Shown: piece by piece, positions 16,769-25,544 of the stretch | Numbering within the stretch: the stretch's first letter is position 1 | How the letters are laid out: each line of letters starts with the position of its first letter | From: Granulicella sibirica | GTDB lineage: Bacteria; Acidobacteriota; Terriglobia; Terriglobales; Acidobacteriaceae | DNA length: 64,000 bases | Direction of reading: 5' to 3' | Assembly (NCBI RefSeq): GCF_004115155.1 | Contig: NZ_RDSM01000001.1 | Span: 248,001-312,000 of the forward strand | Notes under the pieces: model-generated | The model's input: only the letters and a program-made list of their open reading frames with translations | Told to the model about the DNA's origin: nothing | Database searches by the model: none | Program-made: the position numbers and the translations under genes

Positions 16769-16944
16769 CTCGGTCCTGACTAATGCACTTGAAACGCCAA
16801 AGTTTCTTGCTTGTATGGAACGACTTACGAGCGCCATGGCAATTTGGTTCCGTCCGCTCGTGAATGCGGCTGTCCGTTTCCGGACACTTACTCCAGGGGC
16901 AGTGTTTGATCGAGGCGTAACCTCCACGCCTTTACAATCGTGGG
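16769..16944. promoter_or_regulatory. divergent promoter region with a weak sigma54-like site
   Basis: The gap between the hlyD and DUF1015 starts must hold promoters for both directions. On the minus strand GG (16798-16797) and GC (16786-16785) are exactly 10 bp apart within TTGGCGTTTCAAGTGCAT, the spacing of a -24/-12 promoter, and the operon encodes its own NtrC-type activator. The predicted start, near 16773, lies inside the apparent ribosome-binding site of hlyD, so the site is doubtful. Confidence 0.3.
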
Positions 16945-18324
16945 ATGGCCCGCATCTACCCTTTTCGCGCATTCCGCTATGACCCATCCCGCGTCAACCT
17001 TGAAGATGTCGTGACGCAGCCGTACGACAAGATCACCCCCGAGATGCAGCAGCGCTACTACGACGCTAGCCCCTACAACCTGATCCGGGTGATCCTCGGC
17101 AAGCATGAGGCGGGCGATAACGAGACGACCAACGTCTACTCGCGCGCCGCCGAGACGCTGACGACACTGCGCGAGGATAAGATTCTGAAGGAGGAGTCGG
17201 AGCCCGCGCTCTACGGCTACTCGCAGACCTACACTGTTCCCCATACTGACGAAGTACGCGAGCGGCGCGGGTTCATCGCGCTCGGCCACCTTTATGACTA
17301 TGCGGACCACGTGGTCTATCGCCACGAGCAGACGTTTCCAAAGCACAAGTCCGATCGGCTCGCGCTCTTCAAGGCGACGCGCGCGTATTGCGAGCAGATC
17401 TACATGCTCTACTCCGACCCGGCATTCACGGCGGAGAAGCTGATCTTCGGTGAGGGCAAGAGCGGCGGGAATGCGCCGGACCTCGCGATCACGGATGAGT
17501 ACGGCGTCGTGCATCGGGTGTGGAAGCTTACCGATCCGACGCTGATCAACCTGATTCTGACGGCGATGGCGGATAAAAAGCTCATCATCGCGGATGGGCA
17601 TCATCGCTACGAGACGAGCGTCACGTATTCGAAGGAGCGCGCCGCCGAGCTTGGTGTGGAGCCGGGCCTCTTGAAGGCCCAGGAAGCTGCCGAGGACGAG
17701 GAGAGCCCAAGCGGGCGAGCGGACGAATCGGCGCAGCCGCTTCCCACACCTCCGTATCCCGAGGCTGCGATGATGATGACCTTTGTCAACATGGAAGCGC
17801 CGGGGATCACTATCCTGCCGACGCATCGCGTGGTCTTCGGGTTGAAAGATTTCGACCGGCAGGCGTTCCTGGCCAAGGCGGAAGAGTTCTTCACGATCAC
17901 ACCGGTTACGGACCATGGTCTCGCGAAGTTGACCAGCGCACAGGGCACGGCGTTCCTTGCCGTCACGCGTGGCGCGCAGGATCTGCTCGTGGCGAAGCCC
18001 GAAGCGATGAAGCGCGCGCTCAGCGACATGTCGCCACGGCAGGCTCAGCTCGATGTCGTTCAGCTTCACCGGATCGTGCTCGAGCACTTGCTCAACCTCA
18101 CGCACGAGTCGATCGCGCGGCTTGAGAATATCCGCTATCTGCGCGAGGCCGACGAAGCGGTTGCCCAGGTCGAAAAGGGTGAAGCGGATATCGCCTTTCT
18201 CATCAAGCCGGTGACGCTGACGCAGCTTCGCGATATCTCGCTGGCTCTCGAGGTGATGCCGCAGAAGTCGACGGACTTTTATCCAAAGCTTCTGACCGGA
18301 CTCGCGATCTACGCACTCGACTAA
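16945..18324 (+). CDS. DUF1015 family protein
   Basis: 459 residues, function unknown in the family. It begins MARIYPFRAFRYDP, typical for DUF1015, and carries the conserved VVTQPYDKI, DPSP-like YNLIRVILG and IADGHHRYETS segments. A Pro/Glu/Ser-rich insert (about residues 240-270) separates the GHHRYET region from MMMTFVNME. No signal peptide or membrane segment is seen, so it is probably cytoplasmic. It is transcribed away from the exporter operon and runs towards a shared terminator with the queuosine transporter gene. The family is often found near serine or central metabolism genes, but nothing here supports a specific role. Confidence 0.88.
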   Translation: MARIYPFRAFRYDPSRVNLEDVVTQPYDKITPEMQQRYYDASPYNLIRVILGKHEAGDNETTNVYSRAAETLTTLREDKILKEESEPALYGYSQTYTVPHTDEVRERRGFIALGHLYDYADHVVYRHEQTFPKHKSDRLALFKATRAYCEQIYMLYSDPAFTAEKLIFGEGKSGGNAPDLAITDEYGVVHRVWKLTDPTLINLILTAMADKKLIIADGHHRYETSVTYSKERAAELGVEPGLLKAQEAAEDEESPSGRADESAQPLPTPPYPEAAMMMTFVNMEAPGITILPTHRVVFGLKDFDRQAFLAKAEEFFTITPVTDHGLAKLTSAQGTAFLAVTRGAQDLLVAKPEAMKRALSDMSPRQAQLDVVQLHRIVLEHLLNLTHESIARLENIRYLREADEAVAQVEKGEADIAFLIKPVTLTQLRDISLALEVMPQKSTDFYPKLLTGLAIYALD

Positions 18325-18340
18325 AGCGACTTCATTTCGT

Positions 18341-18383
18341 AAAAGACTTCCGGATCCGTGCTCGCCGCGGTCCGGATTTTCTC
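18341..18383. terminator. bidirectional rho-independent terminator
   Basis: CCGGA(T)CCG at 18350-18358 pairs with CGGTCCGG at 18368-18375 around a 9-nt loop, followed by ATTTTCTCTT on the plus strand and preceded by AAAAG, which reads CTTTT on the minus strand. It sits between the convergent DUF1015 and yhhQ-like genes. Confidence 0.75.
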
Positions 18384-19076
18384 TTAAGCGATGAAGCGGA
18401 AGGGATTGAAGCTCTCGTTGCGGTCGAAGGTGTCAACATGCTCGGCGTGCTTGAGCCACGCGATGACCGCATAGGTAATCGGCGTGGCCAGCGCTTCATA
18501 CGCGACCTTGGCGAGATAGCCCTGGATGATCATGACGGCAAGCGTCTTCCAGCCGATGACCCCTGCGAAGGTCAGGGTAATAACGATGGTTGTGTCGACG
18601 GCTTGCCCTACGACGGTTGAACCGATCGTCCGCGTCCAGAGCATGCGCCCTTCAGTGAACAGCTTCATCCGCGCCATCGTGTAGGAGTTCGCAAATTCAC
18701 CTGCCCAGAAGGCGATCAGCGATGCCGCGAGAATGCGCGGGATGAAGCCGAAGACGGTCTTGAAGGCCTCCTGGTTCGGCCAGCCCGGAGCAGCGGGGAG
18801 AGCGATGGTGGCGGCGCTGATCGCATACAGGAGCGCGGTCCCAAAAAACCCAAGCCAGATGGCGCGGCGTGAAGCGGCGAACCCGTAGACCTCGGTGAAG
18901 ACGTCGCCGAAGATGTAGGTGATGGGAAACAGGAGGATGGCACCCGAGGTGACGAACGGGCCGATCTGGCAGACCTTTTGCGCGACCAGATTCGAGACCA
19001 GGAGAATGACGACAAAGGCCGTCGTGAGTGCGTCCAGGTAGATAAATCGTCCCGCCCGGGAATCTTCTTGCGTCAT
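18384..19076 (-). CDS. queuosine precursor transporter (YhhQ/VUT family)
   Basis: 230 residues with about six membrane helices. The family imports 7-cyano-7-deazaguanine or related bases for tRNA queuosine. Recognisable segments are LVSNLVAQKV near the N-terminus, ILLFPITYIFGDVFTEVYG and the late VGQAVDTTIVITLTF. The start MTQEDSRAGRFIY at 19076 is the only ATG that leaves the first helix complete. A queF gene for a step of the same pathway lies at 47.8 kb. No preQ1 riboswitch was recognised in the 130 bp upstream. Confidence 0.88.
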   Translation of the reverse strand: MTQEDSRAGRFIYLDALTTAFVVILLVSNLVAQKVCQIGPFVTSGAILLFPITYIFGDVFTEVYGFAASRRAIWLGFFGTALLYAISAATIALPAAPGWPNQEAFKTVFGFIPRILAASLIAFWAGEFANSYTMARMKLFTEGRMLWTRTIGSTVVGQAVDTTIVITLTFAGVIGWKTLAVMIIQGYLAKVAYEALATPITYAVIAWLKHAEHVDTFDRNESFNPFRFIA

Positions 19077-19209
19077 CGAACACCCCGTTCCATCCTACCG
19101 ATCCTGTGGTTTTCAGGCGACGTTTCGCGTGGGTGATCTCTTTGACAGCGCGGGTTGAAGTTGGTAGCCTCAACTATGGATCATGGCGCGCCCGCGCTGG
19201 TCTATGTGC

Positions 19210-19285
19210 GTCCCCGTCGTCCAGTGGCCTAGGACACCGCCCTTTCACGGCGGTAACACGGGTTCGAATCCCGTCGGGGACGCCA
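19210..19285 (+). tRNA. tRNA-Glu (anticodon TTC)
   Basis: A full cloverleaf can be drawn: acceptor GTCCCCG pairs with CGGGGAC (19275-19281), anticodon arm CCGCC-CTTTCAC-GGCGG with anticodon TTC, T-arm CGGGTTCGAATCCCG, discriminator G and an encoded CCA. It borders a decayed integrase, so it probably once served as an attachment site. Confidence 0.96.
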
Positions 19286-20041
19286 AAAAAAAGACACTCG
19301 CATCTAACTAGCGGTTCTGCTACCTCATCCGGAAGGCATTTTTTGCGGAAATGTGGCATTCCCCCGCGCCCCGTTCAAAGATCCCCCACCCCGAGACAAA
19401 CGAATCAGATGACGCGGGGCAGCATCGAATATCGGATTATCCGAAGGTCGTTTGGGCCAGCCTCTATACAGGCCCACCTACCGCAATCGTCGGGGCGTGG
19501 ATAACTAACCGTTCTTTGATATCCCATATCGGCTATCAGGCGCCCTCTAACGTCTAACCACTCCTGAAGATAACTAGGTTCCTAGTGCTAGCGTTGCACG
19601 TTGCTATAAGTTAAACTTTAGGCAGTGTTGGCATCCTTGAATCAGATTTGCCCAATCCCTTCAAATTTGAACCACAACGATCATCAGAGAAACGTACCGA
19701 AGAAACCACCGGTCGCTACCATGGCACTCATCCCTGAACGGCTGCTCCATTGCGACGAGCCAGCATAAAACGCGAAGTGCCATCCGAAGACGCTACAGAA
19801 ACTGCTCAAGAAGACGTTGTGCGTGGAATTTATGTCGGAAAGCTGCGGCGAGTCGGTGACTCCCGGCTCTGCGCTCATACGAGATTGACTTTGAGAATTT
19901 TGGGATTCGCGTCACCGAATCCATCTGGTACCAAGTGCTGGGCTTCTGTAAGGCGGAAGAATCTGCAAAGCCGGTTCCGATGAACGCATTAGGGCGGACA
20001 AGCTGCTTCGTTGACGAAAGATCTGCGCGTATCCAATGCAA
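19286..20041. other. gene-poor stretch, probable decayed mobile DNA
   Basis: No convincing gene. The stretch is richer in A+T than its neighbours, especially 19560-19960, contains the perfect palindrome ACTAGGTTCCTAGT (19573-19586) and has short open frames without family features. Its position between tRNA-Glu and an integrase remnant suggests residue of an integrated element. Confidence 0.5.
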
Positions 20042-20313
20042 GGTGCTTGGGTCTTTGTCAGTCCGCGCATGAAGGGCAAACCGCCCTACCGCATCCAAAG
20101 AACATCGATTGGCACACACTCCGCCATCCTTTCGGCACGTTCCTGAAGGCAAACGGGGAAGATGTGAAGACGGGACGGGAACTCTTAGAACGCGCCAGCA
20201 GCAGGATCACGCTCGATGCTTATACGCAGCCCCTGAACTCGGAAAAGCGAGCAACTCAGGGTAAGCCTGTTCAGATGAGGGTGCCGAATCCAAATACAAA
20301 CGGCTCCACCTAG
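20042..20313 (+). pseudogene. tyrosine recombinase (phage integrase) C-terminal remnant, frameshifted
   Basis: Two pieces of an integrase catalytic domain lie in different frames. From 20042 the reading GAWVFVSPRMKGKPPY matches the segment that precedes the catalytic box; after a shift, about 20104 onward reads NIDWHTLRHPFGTFLKANGE, then DVKTGRELLERASSRITLDA and YTQ, which contain the conserved HxLRH box and the end of the domain. The second part has HPFGT where HSFGT is usual and LLERAS where LLRHAS is usual, so a conserved His is also lost. No N-terminal half is recognisable. The copy cannot be active. It lies between tRNA-Glu and tRNA-Asp. Confidence 0.8.
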
Positions 20314-20413
20314 ATGGCTCAAGGCGCTTCCTAAGAAGCTCACTGTGCTTATATTGCGCCCGGATTTGATTGTCACTTAGGTCCCATACATCCCAGAAGC
20401 CATTTAGAATGTA

Positions 20414-20948
<535 letters not shown>

Positions 20949-22406
20949 ATGCGAACCCGACTCCTAACTGTCCTCACCCTGAGCCTGGCCGCTACCCAAA
21001 TCACAGCTCAGGAGACCCGGGATTATTTGGCGGCAGGGGGCCCTATCAGGACCCAGCCCGTAGAGTCGAGGATCCAGAGTGCTTTGAGCCAAGTCTCCCC
21101 CGAAAAAATCCGTGCGAACGTCGAAGTCCTTGTGAAGTTCAACAATCGCAGCACCATTTCAAGCGCGGACGCCAACCTTCCACCGGGCACAGGTATCCTG
21201 GCTGCCTCGGACTGGATCAAGAAGCAATTGGAGACGTACAGCGAAGCTTGTGGCGGGTGTCTCGAAGTCAAGGTCGATGAATTTTCCCAGAGCCCCGAAG
21301 CGGCTTTCAACGGAAGCAATCCCCGCATCGTCAGACCGACTCTCATCCGGAACATCTACGCCATCCTTAGGGGGACCGATTCGAAAGCCTCTAAGCGCAT
21401 CTACCTCGTCACCGGCCACTATGACACGCGGGAAACTGACGTCATGAACACACATGACCCCGCCCCCGGAGCCAACGACGATTCCAGTGGAACCGCAGTC
21501 TCCCTCGAGTCCGCCCGCGTCCTCAGCCAGTTGAAATTCCCCGCTACTATCGTCTTCGCTGCGGTGGCCGGAGAAGAGCAAGGCCTCAACGGGAGCCGTC
21601 ATCTAGCGCAACTCGCTAAAGACGAGGGATGGCAGGTCGAAGGCATCCTCAACAACGATATCGTCGGTGGCGATACCACACCGGGCGACACCCTCCAGAA
21701 CAAATCCCTCATCCGCGTCTTCTCCCAAGGCATCCTCCCAAGTGCCCCGGTGGAGACCATTCGCCAGATGCTATCCCTCGGCATCGAGAACGATACGCCT
21801 TCCCGCGAGTTGGCCCGCGCGATTCTCGACGTGAGCCGCAGCTACTTTGCAACGCCAAAATCGTTCCGTCCCGTCATGGAGCTTCGTCTTGACCGCTACT
21901 TGCGTGGGGGCGATCACAAGTCCTTCAGTGATCTCGGGTTTGCGTCCGTGCGCTTCACCGAGTGGCGCGAGAACTACAATCACCAGCATCAGCATATCCG
22001 CGTCGAGAACGGGGTCGAGTACGGCGACCTCCTGAAGTTTGACGACTGGCAGTACATCGCCCAGGTGGCGCGCCTGAACATCGCTACCCTTGGCACCCTA
22101 GCCTCTTCGCCTGGTGTTCCCGAGAAGGTCAGGGTCGTGACGACCAACCTCGACAACAACACCACCCTCAGGTGGGACGCCCCAACAGCAGCATCTGAAG
22201 CGGTGAAATACGAGATCGTCTGGCGTGAAACCGCGGTCTCCGACTGGCAGTTCTCGGCGGACGCTTCGAAGTTCGGAGATTCTTCTGAAAGTCATTCCGC
22301 CACCCTCCCGATCTCGAAGGACAACGTCATCTTTGGCGTCCGCGCCTGTGACGACCGGGGCCATTGCGGCCCTGCCGTGACGCCCTTCCCAGAGCGCCGC
22401 CCCTAG
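20949..22406 (+). CDS. secreted M28-family zinc aminopeptidase with C-terminal Fn3-like domain
   Basis: 485 residues. Signal peptide MRTRLLTVLTLSLAATQITA; the M28 fold then supplies the zinc ligands expected for the family: His in TGHYDTR, bridging Asp in GANDDSSGT, the catalytic Glu pair in AGEEQGLNG, Asp in NNDIVGG and a late His in YNHQHQH. It probably removes N-terminal residues from peptides outside the cytoplasm. From about residue 390 the sequence (PEKVRVVTTNLDNNTTLRW) looks like a fibronectin type III domain. The start has AAAGG 7 nt upstream. It seems to be transcribed alone. Confidence 0.9.
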   Translation: MRTRLLTVLTLSLAATQITAQETRDYLAAGGPIRTQPVESRIQSALSQVSPEKIRANVEVLVKFNNRSTISSADANLPPGTGILAASDWIKKQLETYSEACGGCLEVKVDEFSQSPEAAFNGSNPRIVRPTLIRNIYAILRGTDSKASKRIYLVTGHYDTRETDVMNTHDPAPGANDDSSGTAVSLESARVLSQLKFPATIVFAAVAGEEQGLNGSRHLAQLAKDEGWQVEGILNNDIVGGDTTPGDTLQNKSLIRVFSQGILPSAPVETIRQMLSLGIENDTPSRELARAILDVSRSYFATPKSFRPVMELRLDRYLRGGDHKSFSDLGFASVRFTEWRENYNHQHQHIRVENGVEYGDLLKFDDWQYIAQVARLNIATLGTLASSPGVPEKVRVVTTNLDNNTTLRWDAPTAASEAVKYEIVWRETAVSDWQFSADASKFGDSSESHSATLPISKDNVIFGVRACDDRGHCGPAVTPFPERRP

Positions 22407-22430
22407 CAAAAAGACGACGAAATGGGTGGT

Positions 22431-22485
22431 GTAAACGTGGGCCAATGTACGGTAAACGTGGTTAGCGGGCGCGTTGTCAACGTGG
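22431..22485 (+). repeat. three short repeats GTNAACGTGG
   Basis: GTAAACGTGG at 22431-22440 and 22452-22461 and GTCAACGTGG at 22476-22485, start-to-start spacing 21 and 24 bp, in the gap after the peptidase gene. A further degenerate GGGTGGTG precedes them. They may be degenerate tandem units or protein-binding sites. Confidence 0.6.
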
Positions 22486-22599
22486 TGAGAGGTGCGTCTT
22501 TGTTGGCTGTTTGCGTTTTTGCGTACACTTTTTGCGTTGGCGACTGGCGAAGGGGGTCTGCGGGGGTGGTCGTTTGTCAAGCAGCCGCTGATACACTGA

Positions 22600-23214
22600 G
22601 TGATGGCAATGAACGTTCAGGAACAGTTCGGGCAGATCGACATCTACGTCTTCGATCAGATTCTCCGTGAAAATCTCAGCCCCGACATGCGCATTCTGGA
22701 CGCAGGCTGCGGCTACGGTCGCAATCTCGTTTACCTCCTCAGGGAAGGAGCTGAAGTCTTTGCCATCGACGCCGACCAAAACGGCGTGGAACATGTAAAA
22801 AACCTTGCTGATTCTCTCGAAACAGGCCTCCCCGCCTCAAATTTCCGGGTAGCACCCATCGAACGGCTTCCCTTCCCCGAAGCGCATTTTGATGCTGTGC
22901 TCTGCAACTCCGTTCTTCACTTCGCCCGGGATATGCATCACTTCCGCGCCATGCTGGCAGAGCTCTGGCGCGTCCTAAGGCCCGGCGGACTCCTTTTCTG
23001 CCGCCTGGGCTCCAGAATCGGTATGAACTTCAAGGAGATCCGCGAGAACATCTACTTAATCGCCGATAACTCCGAGTGGTTCCTCGTCGACGAATCCATG
23101 CTCCTCGCTTTCACCGAAGAGCTAAACGCTGTCCTGGTAGACCCTCTAAAAACTACGATTGTGCAGGACTATCGCTGCATGACAACCTGGGTTCTGCGCA
23201 AACGCCGCAGCTGA
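22600..23214 (+). CDS. class I SAM-dependent methyltransferase
   Basis: About 204 residues. Motif I is ILDAGCGYGRN, motif II ends FAIDADQNG, and the later region has FDAVLCNSVLHFAR and LRPGGLLFCRLGS, as in the Methyltransf_11/25 group; the substrate is unknown. The frame begins with GTG at 22600, followed closely by ATG at 22603 and 22609, so the exact start is open. No ribosome-binding site is obvious. It lies 27 bp before the GH92 gene and could be co-transcribed with it, although the functions have no evident link. Confidence 0.87.
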   Translation: MMAMNVQEQFGQIDIYVFDQILRENLSPDMRILDAGCGYGRNLVYLLREGAEVFAIDADQNGVEHVKNLADSLETGLPASNFRVAPIERLPFPEAHFDAVLCNSVLHFARDMHHFRAMLAELWRVLRPGGLLFCRLGSRIGMNFKEIRENIYLIADNSEWFLVDESMLLAFTEELNAVLVDPLKTTIVQDYRCMTTWVLRKRRS

Positions 23215-23241
23215 CCCGACAAAACCCTGTAGGAGCTGTCC

Positions 23242-25542
23242 ATGAGTCTCGTTTCTGTGTTTCGTTGCCTTGTGCTGTCAAGCATGCTGCCGATCAAGAT
23301 TTTCGCTCAAGTGGCTCCTGCCGATTTCGTGCATCCGCTCGTGGGTACGCAGGACGAGGGGCAGACCTATCCGGCCACGGGCGTTCCTTTCGCCATGACC
23401 CAATGGACTCCGCAGACACGTGCAGGGGAGACGAAGTGCGTCGCTCCTTACTACTTCACTGACCCGAAGATCCAAGGTTTTCGCGCTTCGCACTTTCTCA
23501 GCGGAAGTTGCGCTCCGGACTACGGCACCATCACCATCGCCGCGGGGGTCGGTCCGTTGAAGACATCTGCCGTCGACCGCGCTTCTGCCTTCGATCGGGG
23601 GAGTGAGCACGCATCTCCGTATGCCTATTCGGTCGATCTCCGCGAAGCCGGTGTCCGGGCAGAGATCACGGGGACGACCCGCGCCGGGGTGATGCACTTC
23701 AGCGCAACGCGCGACGGAGACGCATGGCTGGTCCTAGAAAACAACGCTCGTGGCGGCGATGGATGGGTGAAGGTAGATCAGGCAAAGCAGGAGATGACCG
23801 GCGAGGTTCCTGTCCGGCGGGAGTACGCGGGCAGCGGCAAGCTGGCTGGATTCAGCTCTTATTTTGTCGCCGAGTTCAGTCAGCCTTTTGCTTCTTCGGG
23901 TACATGGGTCGGCTCTGACGCGCGTGAAGGAGGAGCCACCCAGACTGGAGACGGATTGCCGCTCGGCGTCGTCAAGGTGGCGAAGGTCTCGACGACTGCC
24001 GGCGGCGCATCCGGGGCAGCGGCGACCCTGCCTACGGCGGGTACGCGCCCAGGCTTCGGAGCTTATATCCGCTTCCCGGGAGCTCACGTGGGAGATGATG
24101 TCGTTGTTCGGATCGGCACGTCTTTCGTGAGCGTGGATGAAGCCCGCAAGAACCTTGCAACCGAGATTCCCAACTGGGACTTGGATGCAGTAAAGTCTGC
24201 CGCGAAGAAGGAGTGGAACCACACGCTGGGGCTTATCGAGATCAAGGACGATATTCCCGCCAAGACGGTCTTCTACACGTCGCTCTATCATGCGATGCTG
24301 CATCCGCGAACTTACAGTGACATCGACGGAAGTTATCCACGCTTCGCGAGCAGTGGGCGTATCGAGAAGGCAAGCGGCTTCACGTATTACGACGACTTCT
24401 CCATGTGGGACATCTTCCGAGCCCAGATGCCACTGCTTACGATCCTCGATCCGGCACGCAATGTCGATATGGTTCGATCGCTGATCGCTAAAGGCGACCA
24501 GGGGGGATTCCTGCCTATCTTTCCCGCCTGGAGCAGCTATACCTCCGAGATGGTCGGTGATCATGCAGCGGTCAGCATCGTCGACGCGTACCAGAAGGGT
24601 CTGCGCGGATTCGATGCGGAGCAGGCCTATGCGCTGATGCGGAAGACCGCGACGGAACTTCCGAAAGATCGAGCAGAATACATTGACGGCAAGGGGCGAC
24701 GCGGCCTGGACTCGTACCTAAAATACGGCTATATTCCGCTCGAAGATCCTATCGGCGATGCCTTCCACAGGAACGAGCAGGTCTCTCGCACTCTGGAATA
24801 CGCTTACGACGATGCGATGCTTGGCGAGTTAGCGAACGCGCTTGGGAAGAAGGGCGACGCCGCGATGTTCCGCGCGCGTGGACAAACCTGGCGCAAGGTC
24901 GTCGATGCGCAAACAGGCTTTGCACGTGGCCGCCATGAAGATGGTTCCTGGATCACTCCGTTTGATCCCGCCGGTAAGTACACGTGGATTACTGAAGGGC
25001 TCCCATGGCAATACACGTTCTTCGTCCCCCAGGATGTTCCAGGACTGATCGCGCTCGAGGGTGGTAAGGCAGCGTTTGTTAGAAAACTGGATGGGCTCTT
25101 TGCTGGCAAGTACTACGATCATGGCAATGAGCCGAGCCATCACATCGCTTATCTCTTTGACGCGGCTGATGCGCCGTCCAAGACGCAGCAGCACGTGCGT
25201 GCGCTGATGGAAAGCGAATACCGCGATGGCCCTGGAGGACTTGCGGGTAACGATGATGCGGGACAGATGAGTGCGTGGTATGTGCTGAGTGCGCTCGGCT
25301 TCTACCAGGTAACGCCGGGTGTGCCGGAATACTGGATTGGCTCGCCTCGCTTCGACGACATGACCATCAAGCTTCCGAACGGGCGCACCTTTCATATCGA
25401 GGCGAAGGGTGCGGGCGGCGGTAAGGTCTACGTTCGTCGGGTGCTCCTCAACGGCCACTTGCTTACCGGATACAAGATCAAGCACAGCGATATCGCTAAC
25501 GGCGGAACCCTTACTTTCGAGATGAACGATACACCCTCGTAG
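23242..25542 (+). CDS. GH92 family alpha-mannosidase, exported
   Basis: 766 residues. Hydrolyses alpha-mannosidic linkages by the calcium-dependent inverting mechanism known for GH92. Signal peptide MSLVSVFRCLVLSSMLPIKIFA, then the N-terminal beta-sandwich (VHPLVGTQDEGQTYPATGVP) and the (alpha/alpha)6 catalytic domain with YDDFSMWDIFRAQ, GNEPSHHIAYLFD and GNDDAGQMSAWYV, which carry the Glu and Asp residues conserved in the family; near the end PEYWIGSPRFD. AGGAG lies 7 nt before the ATG. It ends 2 bp from the convergent arylsulfotransferase gene. Linkage specificity cannot be read from the sequence. Confidence 0.94.
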   Translation: MSLVSVFRCLVLSSMLPIKIFAQVAPADFVHPLVGTQDEGQTYPATGVPFAMTQWTPQTRAGETKCVAPYYFTDPKIQGFRASHFLSGSCAPDYGTITIAAGVGPLKTSAVDRASAFDRGSEHASPYAYSVDLREAGVRAEITGTTRAGVMHFSATRDGDAWLVLENNARGGDGWVKVDQAKQEMTGEVPVRREYAGSGKLAGFSSYFVAEFSQPFASSGTWVGSDAREGGATQTGDGLPLGVVKVAKVSTTAGGASGAAATLPTAGTRPGFGAYIRFPGAHVGDDVVVRIGTSFVSVDEARKNLATEIPNWDLDAVKSAAKKEWNHTLGLIEIKDDIPAKTVFYTSLYHAMLHPRTYSDIDGSYPRFASSGRIEKASGFTYYDDFSMWDIFRAQMPLLTILDPARNVDMVRSLIAKGDQGGFLPIFPAWSSYTSEMVGDHAAVSIVDAYQKGLRGFDAEQAYALMRKTATELPKDRAEYIDGKGRRGLDSYLKYGYIPLEDPIGDAFHRNEQVSRTLEYAYDDAMLGELANALGKKGDAAMFRARGQTWRKVVDAQTGFARGRHEDGSWITPFDPAGKYTWITEGLPWQYTFFVPQDVPGLIALEGGKAAFVRKLDGLFAGKYYDHGNEPSHHIAYLFDAADAPSKTQQHVRALMESEYRDGPGGLAGNDDAGQMSAWYVLSALGFYQVTPGVPEYWIGSPRFDDMTIKLPNGRTFHIEAKGAGGGKVYVRRVLLNGHLLTGYKIKHSDIANGGTLTFEMNDTPS

Positions 25543-25544
25543 CT

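Noticed and set aside
18940..19205. preQ1 riboswitch upstream of the YhhQ-like gene
   Set aside because: No C-rich aptamer with the short A-rich tail could be found before the start codon at 19076.
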